Positions 10,904 to 21,632 of a stretch of 64,000 nucleotides of DNA are shown here, piece by piece. Under the pieces are notes generated by a model. It made no database searches. It was not told the origin of the DNA and saw only the letters and a list, made by a program, of their open reading frames with translations. A program made the position numbers and the translations under genes. Origin of the DNA: Magnolia sinica. Its lineage: Eukaryota > Streptophyta > Magnoliopsida > Magnoliales > Magnoliaceae. The stretch spans positions 77,094,862 through 77,158,861 of the forward strand of contig NC_080584.1 in the NCBI RefSeq assembly GCF_029962835.1. Reading direction: 5' to 3'. Position 1 is the first letter of the stretch. Every line of letters starts with the position of its first letter.

Positions 10904-11861
10904 TCACATGCTGATAGCCATGTGGATAGAATATTTATGAAATCCACCCCATCCATCAGGTACATTGCCTAATTTTAACGTTGGAAACTAAATATCATGA
11001 CCATCCAAAACTCATACAGGCCACACCTTATGAAAAACTTGGGATGGAATGTCACCATTAGTTTTGTGCAGGCACATTGTGGTGTTTATAAGCCATCTAA
11101 TCCATTCATCCTATGTGCCCCAAACAGAGTGATTAGGTGATACAGGCCCAGATGAAGGGGAAGATTCAAAAGATCAGCTTGATTCAAAACTTTTATGGCC
11201 CCAAAAGGTTTTTAATGGTCAATGCTCATTCAACACTGTTTCCGATAACGTGGTCCATTTTAGATTGGGATATACCTCAATTTTCGTATTATACCATAAA
11301 ATGATCTGGAAAAATAGATGGACGGCATGGATGAAACACATACATCAGAGTGGGGCCCACAGAGCACCGACCCCCTGCCATTGCCCGGTGCCATGGGGAG
11401 TAGGCAATCCATTCCCCTGTAATTGCCCGTCTTCTTTTGGGAAGCTTTCAACAGTTTTGAGTGGCCCGTCTTCTACACCGTGCATCCATTTTTTCTTATC
11501 ATTTTCTGATATTAAGCCCAAACAAATGCAGATCCAGAGCTCACGTGTACTACACAATGGGGATTAAACTCTTACCGTTGAAAACCTCTTGCCGGCCACA
11601 GAGGTGGAAGACGCAGCTGATTTTTTTGTTTTCTATTCATCCAGGTAAATGTAACTTTATTAATAGGTTGGATGGAAGCAAAACATCACTGTGGGACGTA
11701 AAAAGGTTTCAACGGTGATGGGTTTCTCAACGCTGTTTCATGCGGTGTGGTCCATTTGAGACCAAGATCTTCCACTGATGTTGGGTTAAAATGAACCATT
11801 AGTGGAGAGGTTCGGACAGAGGTGGATAGTTGGTGATAGATTCTCAAACCACGTACCTGAG
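10904..11861. repeat. Gene-free region of inverted-repeat element arms
   Basis: It holds partial copies of the GTGGGGCCCAC family. Examples are the GATGGACGGCATGGAT arm near 11317, followed by a GTGGGGCCCACAG end at 11350-11362, and internal sections with the GGATGAAGGG and CACTGTTTCC motifs. No coding gene is seen. Confidence 0.6.
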
Positions 11862-12323
11862 TCAGCGGTGGAGAGGTTTGGACTGAGGTGGTCGGTGCCG
11901 GACGTCTCTACCTTGCAACCGGCCGGGTTCCGAGGAAGCACAAAAGGCGAAATGCACCGAAAGTAAACCTGTCAATAGGAAGAAGATAAGTCCGGCGAGA
12001 TTGCAAATGCGGGGTCTGCGAGTTCGAAGATAAGAGAAATTTATCATATCAGAGGAAGAAGAATTGCTGGAATACATACCTGCGAGGGAGGTTTGCGGGA
12101 GATACACCTCCATTTGAGATTTTTCACCGATATATAGATGAGGTGGTGCGTTTGTATCGCTGCTCTCGCGGACCACAGAGACGGTGCGTCCTGTCTCCGA
12201 GATATGCGCCAAATATCTGAGATTTCCTAGCGAATCCCTCTCTGTTGAAATGGGATTTCCCTTCTTCCCAATGCACGCCGTCTTTCCGTCACTCAAACAA
12301 GGGAAGTGGTCATTATGACCCAT
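11862..12323 (-). CDS. Unassigned 153-codon open frame
   Basis: I do not recognise this protein. It is an uninterrupted frame with more even base use than its flanks. It has a Ser-rich middle, a hydrophobic stretch (NLAGLIFFLLTGLLSVHFAF) near residue 110-130 and a basic end. Several splice-like sites lie inside it on the same strand, for example CTCGCAG/GTATGT near 12080 and GACAG/GT near 11970. It may therefore be a captured piece of a host gene 5' end rather than one exon. It sits between inverted-repeat elements, which would suit capture by a Mutator-like element. Chance openness is also possible. Confidence 0.2.
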   Translation of the reverse strand: MGHNDHFPCLSDGKTACIGKKGNPISTERDSLGNLRYLAHISETGRTVSVVRESSDTNAPPHLYIGEKSQMEVYLPQTSLAGMYSSNSSSSDMINFSYLRTRRPRICNLAGLIFFLLTGLLSVHFAFCASSEPGRLQGRDVRHRPPQSKPLHR

Positions 12324-12404
12324 TTCACAGGTGTTTCACCCAACACCGCGAAAACAAACAGGCCCTAAATCCCAAGGGTGGACAACACCATCGTTAACAG
12401 TGAT

Positions 12405-12918
12405 GGAACGCGGACTGCGTCCTACCCCCACCCGGACGGGACCCAACATGATGTAAGTGTTTTATCCACTCCGTTCATCATTTTTCTCCGTTTATTTTAA
12501 TATATTATCCAAAAAATGAGGTAGGTACAAGGCTCAAGTGAACCGTAAAGTGGGGATTGAACTAACGTCATTAAAAGCTTATCGAGAGTGGAGAAGATAC
12601 GGATCAAGTTGATATATATATATATATATATATTTCTCTTCATCCACGTCTACATGACCTTATGAATAGGTTCACTTCATCTACGTCTACATTACCTTAT
12701 GAATAGGTTGGATGGTAAAAGAAACATCATGGTGGCCCTTAGAAAGGTTTCAATGGTGAGTGTCATTATCACTGCAGCTTCCTTAGGTGTGGTCCACTGG
12801 ATCTAAGGGCCTGCCTCATTTTTAGGATCGAACCTTCAAATGATCTGAAAAAGTCGATGAACGGCATGGATAAAACACTTACATCAAGGTGAGCCCTGCA
12901 GAGACGCAATCCACGTCC
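12405..12918. mobile_element. Mutator-like inverted-repeat element (MITE), 514 bp
   Basis: The ends GGAACGCGGACTGCGTCC and GACGCAATCCACGTCC are imperfect inverted repeats. The inversion continues inward through the ATGTAAGTGTTTTATCC arm (12452) and its complement (about 12864-12890). Flanks are AACAGTGAT (12396-12404) and AACAGTGGT (12919-12927), a 9-bp duplication with one mismatch, the size made by Mutator-like transposases. The flanking sequence itself matches the interior of an older member of the family. No coding capacity. Confidence 0.7.
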
Positions 12919-12927
12919 AACAGTGGT

Positions 12928-13310
12928 GATTGAATATCACCGTTAAAAACTTCTTTTGAACCGTAGATAATGTTTGTTTTCCATCCAACGTGTTGATAAG
13001 ACCACGAGGATGGGATGAAAGGACCTCACATATATCAGCTTGATCAACCGGAATGTTTATTTGCCATCCAAACAGTTGATAAGGTCACAAAGACCTGGAT
13101 GAAGGGACAACAAAAATATCAGCTTGATCCAAAACTTTTGTGACTCACAATAAGTTTTTAATGATCAATCACCACACTTTCACGTAGTGTGGTACATTTA
13201 AGATTTGGATCTACTTCATTTTGGTAACATGATCTAAAATGAGCTTCCAAAATCGATGGACGGTATGGATGCAATGTACATACATCAAGGTGAGCTCCAC
13301 AGTCAGGAAA
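12928..13310. repeat. Right part of an older inverted-repeat element interrupted by the 12405-12918 element
   Basis: It continues the family interior (GGTGATTGAATATCACCG, CCATCCAACGTGTTGATAAG, a second CCATCCAAACAGTTGATAAG, TGTGGTACATTTAAG). It closes with the GATGGACGGTATGGATGCAA arm ending near 13310. Its left half lies before 12396 and is short or lost. Two copies of the CATCCAA..GTTGATAAGG block suggest an internal duplication. Confidence 0.5.
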
Positions 13311-14200
13311 CCAAAGAAGCCGCGTCCCAAATAGTTAGGCCGGTGTACATTTAAAGAGGGCCCACATCAGCACTCTCCTCAATCTAGAAATGATTGTTGA
13401 CGTCAGCACAGTCGAGTAGCCGACAGAACACGTGCCCATCACGGTACGGTTGGTTGTAACCCGCCCTTTTCTTTCCACGGACGCGGATTGCCTGGGGACC
13501 CGACACCACGCAGCGCCGTCGCTAAATACTCTCTTTAAGGCCCACTATGATGTATGTGTTTTATCCACGCCGTTCATCCACTTCACCAGCTCATTTTAAG
13601 TGTGATTCCAAAAGTTGAAGCATGTCCAAAGCTCCTAGATCACAGCACAGGAAACAGTGGTGATTGAATGCCTACCTACCGTTGAAAACTTAACGGGTAA
13701 TGCAAAAGTTTTGAATGAGGCTCATAGTTGCGTTTTCTATTTAGACCAAACGCGCGCACATGCAGCCCATATGCACGCCACCACACGTGCCAACATGTGA
13801 AGTAGGTGGAAATCCAAACCGTTCATCAGGTGAATCAGATAATGTATATGGTATCCCCCAAAAATTAGATCAATAAACTTTAACGTGTCTTATAACTTTT
13901 GAAGGTAGATCAACGATCAAGAAAGGACTTGGTGAAGTTTTCTTATTCTGGCTTTGTTTTCTCTCCCGAGCTTCTTCGCAGTAGGATTCATCGAATAGAT
14001 ACTTAGCATATCGATATCTTGCATGCGTGACATACTAGCACATGAGGTGGTATGTAGATGCACACGTGTGTGGGACTTAACAAAGCTCAGTTGTTTCCTT
14101 TTTTTTTTTTTTTTTTTAATTTGGAAGTCACGTGGCTACTCGAGGCCACTTGGGCCCAGCTTCGGTGGATCCCCCGATCGACCAAGGTGGGTGGGATCCC
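13311..14200. repeat. Inverted-repeat element arms and spacer
   Basis: A left end of the GGACGCGGATT..CCTG type is present near 13485. It is followed by GGCCCACTATGATGTATGTG and a CACGCCGTTCATCC arm (about 13540-13600). The matching right arm is not evident. The remainder has no recognisable feature apart from a run of 20 T at about 14099-14118. Confidence 0.4.
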
Positions 14201-14204
14201 TGAC

Positions 14205-14592
14205 CGTGGGACCCACCGTGATTGTATGTTCCGTATATTCACGCCGTTCATCGGTTTTATAATTCTAAAAAAATCAAGCGGATCCAAATCTCACATATAC
14301 CATAATACAGAAATAGTGGTAATCAACCATTAAAAACTCCTGATGGCCATAAAAGTTTTGGATAAAGTCTCTTCATCCAGGTATTTGTGACCTTATTAAT
14401 AGGTTGGATGGCAAATAAACATTCCAGTGAACCCATAAAATTTTTATTAGCAGAGATTTAATCACAACTATTTCATTTAGTATGGTCCACCTAAGCTTTT
14501 GATCAATTACATTTTTTGGACCATGTCTTAAATGAAATGCAAAAATAGATGGACCGTTTGGATGTTAGTCACATACATTAAATGGGCTCCAC
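14205..14592. mobile_element. Inverted-repeat element (MITE)
   Basis: The left arm GGGACCCACCGTGATTGTATG with CACGCCGTTCATCGG pairs with the right arm GATGGACCGTTTGGATG..CACATACATTAAATGGGCTCC. The interior has the family landmarks in order: AATAGTGGTAATCAACCATTAAAAACTC, the GGTTGGATGGCAAATAAACATT block and TATGGTCCACCTAAG. No target duplication was identified. Confidence 0.55.
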
Positions 14593-15247
14593 AGTTTGGC
14601 ATCCATCCAAACTACACCCATCGATGCCTAATTTACTCGTTGGTAACCATCTCAAGGGGTCCTTTGGCTAGAGGTGGGCATCCAGTCGAGTCGGACCGAG
14701 TTAGGGCTGACCCGGCTCGATCCGGTTTTGAAATAGCCCTGACCCGAACTTGACTAGACTCCGTACCGAGTCTAGCATGTCTAAACCGATCCGAATCTGA
14801 GTTTAGCCTGGACTAATCCGGACCGAGTTGGACCCAGTAAAAAAGTACCGAGTCGATTCGAGTTGCCACCGATTCGGATCTAAAGATGAGGAAGGGAGAG
14901 AGAGGGGGACGGCGGTGAATCTGGTGATGGTGGTGGGTGGTTGCTGGGCTGTCGCCGGGCTTGAAAGAGGATGGTGGAAGAGAGACAGAGAGAGAGAGCG
15001 AGGTCCACATCCATTTTCAAGCAGGGAGTTATTGATACTCTGAAAGAGTACAACGCTTGATACACAGGCACTCAGAAACGTTACATGTGGCACACATTAA
15101 CTGGAATTAAACAAACTAAATCGTGAATCCCGCTTTTTCTAAATCCTAATCCTAAAATCAAAATTTTCGAGCACTCCTGACCTCTAATTCGTGGACACTT
15201 GTTTGTTGAAATTGAATTATGGATATTTTTCATTTTAACCTTCCAAT

Positions 15248-15971
15248 AATATCCACCGATCCACGAATCAGTCAATCACATAGGCTTAGATTTTTGGTTC
15301 ATAATACATCTAAACCGTGAAGCTACAATTTGAGCATTTTAATATGAACTGATCGTTTTCCACTTATGCAATATTTAAGTAATTTCAAAGTGCTCGCATA
15401 TCGTCCGTCACACGGCGGTAGAGTACCTAATATCCACCGATCCACGAATCAGTCAATCACATAGGCTTAGATTTTTGGTTTATAATACATCTAAACCGTG
15501 AAGCTACAATTTGAACATTTTAATATGAACTGATCGTTTTCCACTTATGCAATATTTAAGTAATTTCAAAGTGCTCGCATATCGTCCGTCACACGGCGGT
15601 AGAGTACCTAATATCCACCGATCCATGAATCAGTCAATCACATAGGCTTAGATTTTTGGTTCATAATACATCTAAACTGTGAAGCTACAATTTGAACATT
15701 TTAATATGAACTGATCGTTTTCCACTTATGCAATATTTAAGTAATTTCAAAGTGCTCGCATATCGTCCGTCACACGGCGGTAGAGTACCTAATATCCACC
15801 GATCCACGAATCAGTCAATCACATAGGCTTAGATTTTTGGTTCATAATACATCTAAACCGTGAAGCTACAATTTGAGCATTTTAATATGAACTGATCGTT
15901 TTCCACTTATGCAATATTTAAGTAATTTCAAAGTGCTCGCATATCGTCCGTCACACGGCGGTAGAGTACCA
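15248..15971. repeat. Tandem array, four copies of a 181-bp unit
   Basis: Units start at 15248, 15429, 15610 and 15791, each opening with AATATCCACCGATCCA and closing with CGGCGGTAGAGTACC. The period is exactly 181 bp throughout. The units differ at only a few sites (ACGAATC/ATGAATC, TTCATAA/TTTATAA, ACCGTGA/ACTGTGA, GAGCA/GAACA). The array lies inside the hAT element. No frame is conserved through the units. Confidence 0.95.
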
Positions 15972-16532
15972 AAGTTTTTATACTTCATGAAACACACTTG
16001 AAGGAGGATATTCTGGAGTTCATTTTACCACCGTCGCGACTGAGAATACAGCTTTTGTCGCCATCCAGTGGGTCTATATGCTTACTGGTATGACAATCTT
16101 CAACCGTTAATTTCTTGTAATATATGATATAAATGATATCCCAAGAAATTTAATCTGAAAATTTGACTATAAACATCATTATCTAAAGATGAACTTACAA
16201 TAATGAAAAGAAAATTCAATGGATAATATTCAACGATGAAAACTAAAGGCTTGGATCATCATTGAAGGGTAACTATTGGGTAGTAGCTTATTTACAGCAG
16301 TGGTGGTAATATGAACCGTTTGCGTCATTGGCATATTTGATCATGTGAGCCTCAACAGCTAGCATATAAGATCCATAGTGAGTCGTGACAGGTACTCAAT
16401 ATTCCGTGACGCATATAAATTCAATCATAGGCGTCGGATGAAATTGATCATCGCATATTTCTTGATAAATAGTAATATGTATGAAGGTCCTTTCCGTTAA
16501 TCAGTAGGAAATAGGGAGGATTTGTAATATTT

Positions 16533-16556
16533 TAATAATAATAATAATAATAATAA
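16533..16556. repeat. (TAA)n microsatellite
   Basis: Eight uninterrupted AAT-type triplets inside the hAT element. Confidence 0.9.
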
Positions 16557-17289
16557 GGTAAAATACATTACACTAATCAAGATGGCTACATCTTAATTAC
16601 AAATATGGACAGTTGATCATTTTCCTGGTCACCCATCTTTTTCATTAAAATAAAACGGGAATCTCTGTAGGCCCTACATAGTTTCCGCCCACAGGAAATC
16701 CACAGGCCCCATGGAGAGCGTGCCGCACTAAAACCCTCCTGGCCTACCAAAGGGCATTTTCGTCGTACGGAAAACTTAAAAGCGCCTAACGGGAATTGTC
16801 CGCAAAAACTCGGGAAGGAAATAAAAAAGGATAATAAAAAGCAAAGGCTGCGGTCGAAAGAAAAAGAATTGAAAAAAGAAAGAAAGGGATTTTCATTTTC
16901 ATCTTCTCTGAATTTCAAAGTTTTTTCCTAGCCAGATCTAAATTTTCGCTCATGTCCGCAGCTAGTGGTGGGTGGTTGCCGGGCTTGGAAGGGGAGAAGG
17001 GTGAGGAAGGAAGAGGAGAGTTTGGGATTGGGCCGAGTGTGGCATATAGGGTAAGAGATACCCGATACCCGAATCTGAGTCCAGTCGTGTCTAACTGGAT
17101 CGAGTTTCAGGTCTAGTCAGGTCGAGTTACTAGGTAACTCAAACTTGACTCAGTTGGAGTTCAGATCAGGTGAAGCCTACTTGGTTCAGATTGACTCACC
17201 CATTCGGTTTGGGTCGAGTCAGGTCCGAATGAGTCAGATGAGTGGAGTCGGTTAGTACCAAGTTCTACCTTTGGCACCATAGATTGGGG

Positions 17290-17830
17290 GGGGATTTGAG
17301 GTTGTTTGGCACCATAAGGTAATAGGGGTTTCAAATCCCCTCAAATACGAGTTTCAAATGCACGGTAAGAGCTTGGATTACATCTAAAATCCTTCTAAAA
17401 GTTGCAGGTGTAACATGACTATTATTCTATTGGGCACGTGACCCACTAATGATATCCCAAAACCATTAGATTATCAATTGCAGAATATAATGATCAACAC
17501 CATCCAAATATTGTCCATGTAAGTCAACGATTAAAAATCATTGGTTAATCTCAGTGACATGAACTGGTGCTTGTGGCCCATCCAAGACTTGGAATTTCAT
17601 CATTTTTGGACAAAGCATATATTTCAGAGGACTTATTATAACCATTTGTCAAACATTATAAACTTCACTAATTAAAGATATTAAAGTTGATTTAATAATT
17701 AAATTCAAACCCTTATACATGCATGGCTACTTTTGGATTAAAGTTGATATCCAATCCAGGGTGCCAAACAATATGAGGATTTCAAATCTAAGAGGTTCCG
17801 AATCAAGGGGGGTTCCAAATCCACGCTCTC
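17290..17830. mobile_element. Possible MITE with TTGTTTGGCACC ends
   Basis: GGGATTTGAGGTTGTTTGGCACCATA-like sequence near 17292-17320 is mirrored by GGGTGCCAAACAATATGAGGATTTCAAAT-like sequence near 17760-17788. Both sides also share the GATTTCAAATC and GGGGTTTCAAATCCCC words. A target duplication was not found. The adjacent TTTGGGTATGAGCTTAAGGGG at 17852 hints at a second related end. Confidence 0.35.
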
Positions 17831-18940
17831 AGACAGGCCCTAAGGGCTTCTTTGGGTATGAGCTTAAGGGGATTAGGTGGGATAGAACTAGTTTGGCACA
17901 ATGATTATTTGGTGTGGTTGGTTTTGGAATCCCATGATTTGGAGACATCTTGCTTTTGGGGACACTCATGTTGGGAAATGAAATGGTAAAAATGGTGATC
18001 CTAAGTTTTACTTTCAAACCATGTTTAGATTAAAGCTGAAAGGAACGAAATTGAAGCATTTCTAAAAGAATAAAATGTCACACACCACCTCTCCTAACTT
18101 GTGGATGTCAACGAGTTTTGTAGACTCCGATATGAAGTATGTGTAATATCCGCACAAATATTCATCCATTTTACGATATCATTTTATGGCATGGGCAAAA
18201 GAAGAAGAAAAAAAAAAAAAAAAACTGAAAAGGTGATAGATCTAAAGCTTAAACGGACCACACCATAGAAAATGGTGGGGACAATGACACAAACCGTTGA
18301 AACCTTCTTAGGCCCAGTATGATGTTTATTTGCCTTCCAACCTACTAATTATTTCACATAAACATGGATGAATGAAAAGCAAGAATAATAGCTTGATCCA
18401 AAACTTTGTTGGTCTCCAAAAAGTTTTCAATGCAGGCGTTCAATCCCACTATTTTCTGTGGTGTGGTCCACTTGACCTATGGATCTGTTTGATTTTTGGG
18501 CCATGCCCAAAATGGATCTTAAATAATGGATGGATGAAGTGGATATAGCTCATACACTGTGAAGGGACCATTGAACTGTCAACATCAACACACCCATTCG
18601 TAGTATTCACACGGACAGGCCGTGACGTCGAAGACATATTTTATTATATACATATATATACAACCCAAGAGAGATTCCACGTATCCATTTGCCTCGGCAA
18701 TGGTAAGAACCCTTTTCCAAAGCACATAAGGTACCAACAGAGGAAAAGAACAAACGGCAAATGGAGCCTAAACCATATACTTTCAGTTCAATACCATTTA
18801 ATATGCTAGAACAGAGGAGCCCTAAATTTAATTAATTAATATTTTAGTAGGGTGGCCATGGACAGGCCCGGTAGTTGACCCAGGACGGATCATGGGTGTG
18901 AGTTAAACGATGATCTAAACCATTCATGTTCTAAATTGTA
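17831..18940. repeat. Gene-free region with one inverted-repeat element
   Basis: About 18125-18570 is a member of the window-wide family. The left arm has ATGAAGTATGTGTAATATCC and ATTCATCCATTTT, with TATGGCATGGGC further in. The right arm has GGGCCATGCCC, ATGGATGGATGAAGTGGATA and CTCATACACTG. An A-rich run sits at 18204-18225. No genes are seen. Confidence 0.45.
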
Positions 18941-19830
18941 TGATATTGGGGAAAAATAGAACGACTTATAAAATGAGCCAACTTTATAACCAGCACGACC
19001 CAATGGGCTAAACTGCTTGCAAGATATCTACTGACAAAGAAAGGTCGACCACGAAGTAGGTCGGTATAGTCATAGATCCACTTGACAACTGACTGATCTA
19101 TTGATTAGGCCGGCGCAGCTATAGGTCAACTATAGATCGGCACGACCATAGGTCGGCTATAGGTCGGCCATAGGTCGGCCCGATCTTCGACGAAGTCGGT
19201 AGTTAGTATCAACCTCGAGTGAATGTTGATCTGTTTGGACCTTAGGTAAATGTTGATCTATTGCGACCTTAGGTGAATGCTGATCTGTTGAACAGCTCGA
19301 TATTACCTGCTTCTAAGATGTCATCCGCCTTTGCCGCTCAACCTTGCTTAAAGGACCAAAAGAGCCTATCTCTGATCAACCTCCGATCTTGTCCCAAACA
19401 AATGACTCGAAGATCTCTCGAATGGCCCGAAGATCTCTCCCAAGATCTTCAAGAGATAAGATCGGATCCCGAGGATCTCGGATACCCATAATCTCATGGA
19501 GATCTTCGGCATGATTGAAGATCCATACAGGAAGATCTCCGACGTATCAGGACTCCTAAACAGGGAACACTTCCTATGGTGTGATCTCCCTCTTATATAA
19601 ATAAGAGAACTCCAAGCCAGTGATAGGTACGTATACTTACCCACTCAATGTATAATCTTTGAACACGACTGGTAACTCTTTTCCTTAAAAGATCATCTCC
19701 TATAAAGACCTGGGTTCCTGACTTAGGCATCGGACAGTCCCCTGTGATAGCCAAGGTCTCATTTGTCTTTTCATTCCCTTGTGTGCAGGTGTTCGAGGGT
19801 CCAAGGAGGGTCTATCAGAAAATTGCATCA
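18941..19830 (+). mobile_element. Old Ty3-type LTR remnant (Tat-like by motif)
   Basis: The motif order is that of plant Ty3 LTRs: CTTATATAAATAAGAG core promoter (about 19590), GGGTTCCTGACTTAGGCATCGGA (19707-19729), and GTGTGCAGGTGTTCGAGG followed by a TTGCATCA end (about 19782-19830). No primer site or coding sequence follows, so it is a solo LTR or fragment. The ends are uncertain: TATGATATT occurs at both edges (18939 and 19834) and could be part of a duplication. The clade is a recollection of motif style. Confidence 0.5.
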
Positions 19831-19842
19831 ACGTATGATATT

Positions 19843-21120
19843 CAAAGGCCTTTGTAAAAAACTTTAAGGGTGTGTGTAGCACGTGAAATAAAATGGTATT
19901 GAATTGTATTAGATGGGATTAATATCGTTATTGCACAATGATTGCATGTTTGGAAATACTATGGTATTTTAGCCATCCAATCCCATATTTGGGAAACAAT
20001 TCATGTCAATCGATCTTAATTATAATAATATACCTTTTTAATTTAGAAAGCAATTAAGAAGAACCTACATTTCCTTTATTACATTTAGGATAAAGTCACT
20101 CTGCAGCACATTGCCTATAGGGCCACCAACATGTATGCCATCAGACTCAGTCAAAAAAAGTTACCACACTATGAAAGTATGACGCCCAATGCTCATGCCA
20201 ATCCAACCAATACATTAGCCACCAAAATGAATTTGGTTCTTTTTTTATTTTTTTTATTTTTTTATGGCTGTCCAATATTGTTTACTATGGTGTGGCCCAT
20301 TTAATGATTGGAGGCCTTGTTTTATGGGCATCTCATCATCATAGAGAGGCACACCAGATGTACCAATTACATGGCATGCATGCACCATGGCCGGCTCTAA
20401 ATGAAAATTTTCTATAAAAGTTTGCAAAGTCAAAGAGAAACGCTTTGATTCGTAGCAAAAGTAATGAATTAATGGTTAATATACAACGCTAGATCCTGAG
20501 TTATAGTGGTATGCATGGACATGGTAATTGAAGCGATTTTTTATTTTTAAAAATCAAATCATTTTAGGCCTGACATGGATGGGGTTATGGGTTTAGACAT
20601 ATTTACCATTGACGGTATGAGTGTGGCCACCCACCTACCCAAGCTGAACCCGGCCCATACCACCCATGTATTTGAGGAACTTAGCAGTATGGTCCACTCA
20701 TCAGCAAAACAAATGTTATTGACATGTTGATGATATGTATGGCTACAAACCTTTGAGATCAAGATTCTCTGTGATCCAAACCGTTAATCTGGTGGGTCTC
20801 CCCATGAATGAGAGATGTGCCAAAAATATTCCACATTGGAGGATTCTAACCCATTAATTAGTGGATTACAAATAAAAAGTTGAGGACAATTTACAGTGGT
20901 TGAAATTCAACACTCAACTGTCCAACAATCAAAGGGACGTTATCTCCCAATATTTGAAGGGTCATCCTCCATGGACGTCGGACCCCATCTGATCAACGGC
21001 TTGAACTATCGAGCCATAGTACTCTCAAATGCAAGGAATCTTGTTTACCTTTGACTGATTGGTAAGATTTTATAATTCCATTGGTGACTACAATATTCAA
21101 GATAATCAAGTAATCATATA
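19843..21120. other. Gene-free stretch
   Basis: No coding frame or RNA gene is seen. A possible small MITE edge (GTGTGTAGCACGTGAAATAAAATGG-like) starts near 19870. Fragments of the GTGTGGCCCATTTAATGATTGG type appear near 20290. Confidence 0.4.

Positions 21121-21159
<39 letters not shown>
21121..21159. repeat. (TTA)n microsatellite
   Basis: About thirteen near-perfect TTA triplets. It lies just outside the inverted-repeat element that begins near 21193. Confidence 0.9.
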
Positions 21160-21161
<2 letters not shown>

Positions 21162-21192
21162 TAGTACAACATCAAATATAAGAATTCGCCAG

Positions 21193-21632
21193 TGCTCTCA
21201 GAGTGCTCCTAGTTGCATTGAACACTTAGAATCCAATCCATCGATCAGAGTCACACTGATCTGATAATATTAACCATTTGATCAGTGGCCTTTAACCAAG
21301 GACGGTTCAGATCATTTACAGAAAATAGGTCCAATCAACAATTTGGCAGTCCATCTATTTGCTAGTTACCACCATAAATTGTTTAAGATGATAAAGGATC
21401 GCTTTTGTTAGGTAGTCATAACCATCCCACCCATACCCTGAAAAAAAAGGATAGCTATAGAAAATGAGGCCAAATCAAGGATAATTTGGATCATCTGATC
21501 AGTGTAATTCTTGGTTGGACCATTCAGATTAATCAATCCGAATGTTTAATTGAATGGTGCAACGAGGAATGATATGAAAAAAATAAAAATAAAAAATAAA
21601 AATATATAGTTCTCTGAGAGCCCTGGAGCATG
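21193..21632. mobile_element. Possible fold-back MITE with GCTCTCAGAG ends
   Basis: GTGCTCTCAGAGTGCTCC at the left matches, on the other strand, GGGCTCTCAGAG at the right (near 21612-21624). Inward, CTAGTTGCATTGAACA matches CTCGTTGCACCATTCA on the other strand, and ACTGATCTGAT matches ACTGATCAGATG, so the arms are long. No coding capacity. The target duplication is unclear. Confidence 0.4.

Larger units (their letters stand above)
14669..17267. mobile_element. Non-autonomous hAT transposon, 2599 bp, with perfect 8-bp target duplication
   Basis: CCTTTGGC occurs directly before (14661-14668) and directly after (17268-17275), the 8-bp duplication typical of hAT. The ends are TAGAGGTGGGCA on the left and, read inward on the other strand, TAGAACTTGGTA on the right, so only the tip is inverted-repeat. 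Both subterminal regions are rich in GAGTCGAG/CGACTCG-type words, as in many plant hAT elements. No transposase frame is found. The interior carries two related GGTGGTGGGTGGTTGC blocks (about 14929 and 16962) and the 181-bp tandem array. The open frame at 16586-16918 on the minus strand shows no domain. Confidence 0.75.

Noticed and set aside
14803-15093. Frames of 63-96 codons around a GA-rich tract
   Set aside because: Mutually overlapping translations of GGGAGAGAGA-type sequence with no domain.
15248-15971. Centromeric satellite, because the unit is near 180 bp
   Set aside because: Only four units, confined to the interior of a hAT element with clear ends. Length alone is weak evidence.
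15248-15971. CRISPR-like array
   Set aside because: Direct tandem units without spacers in plant nuclear DNA.
16586-16918. 110-codon minus-strand frame in the hAT element as a transposase piece
   Set aside because: No hAT dimerisation or zinc-finger motif; Phe/Ser-rich low-complexity translation.
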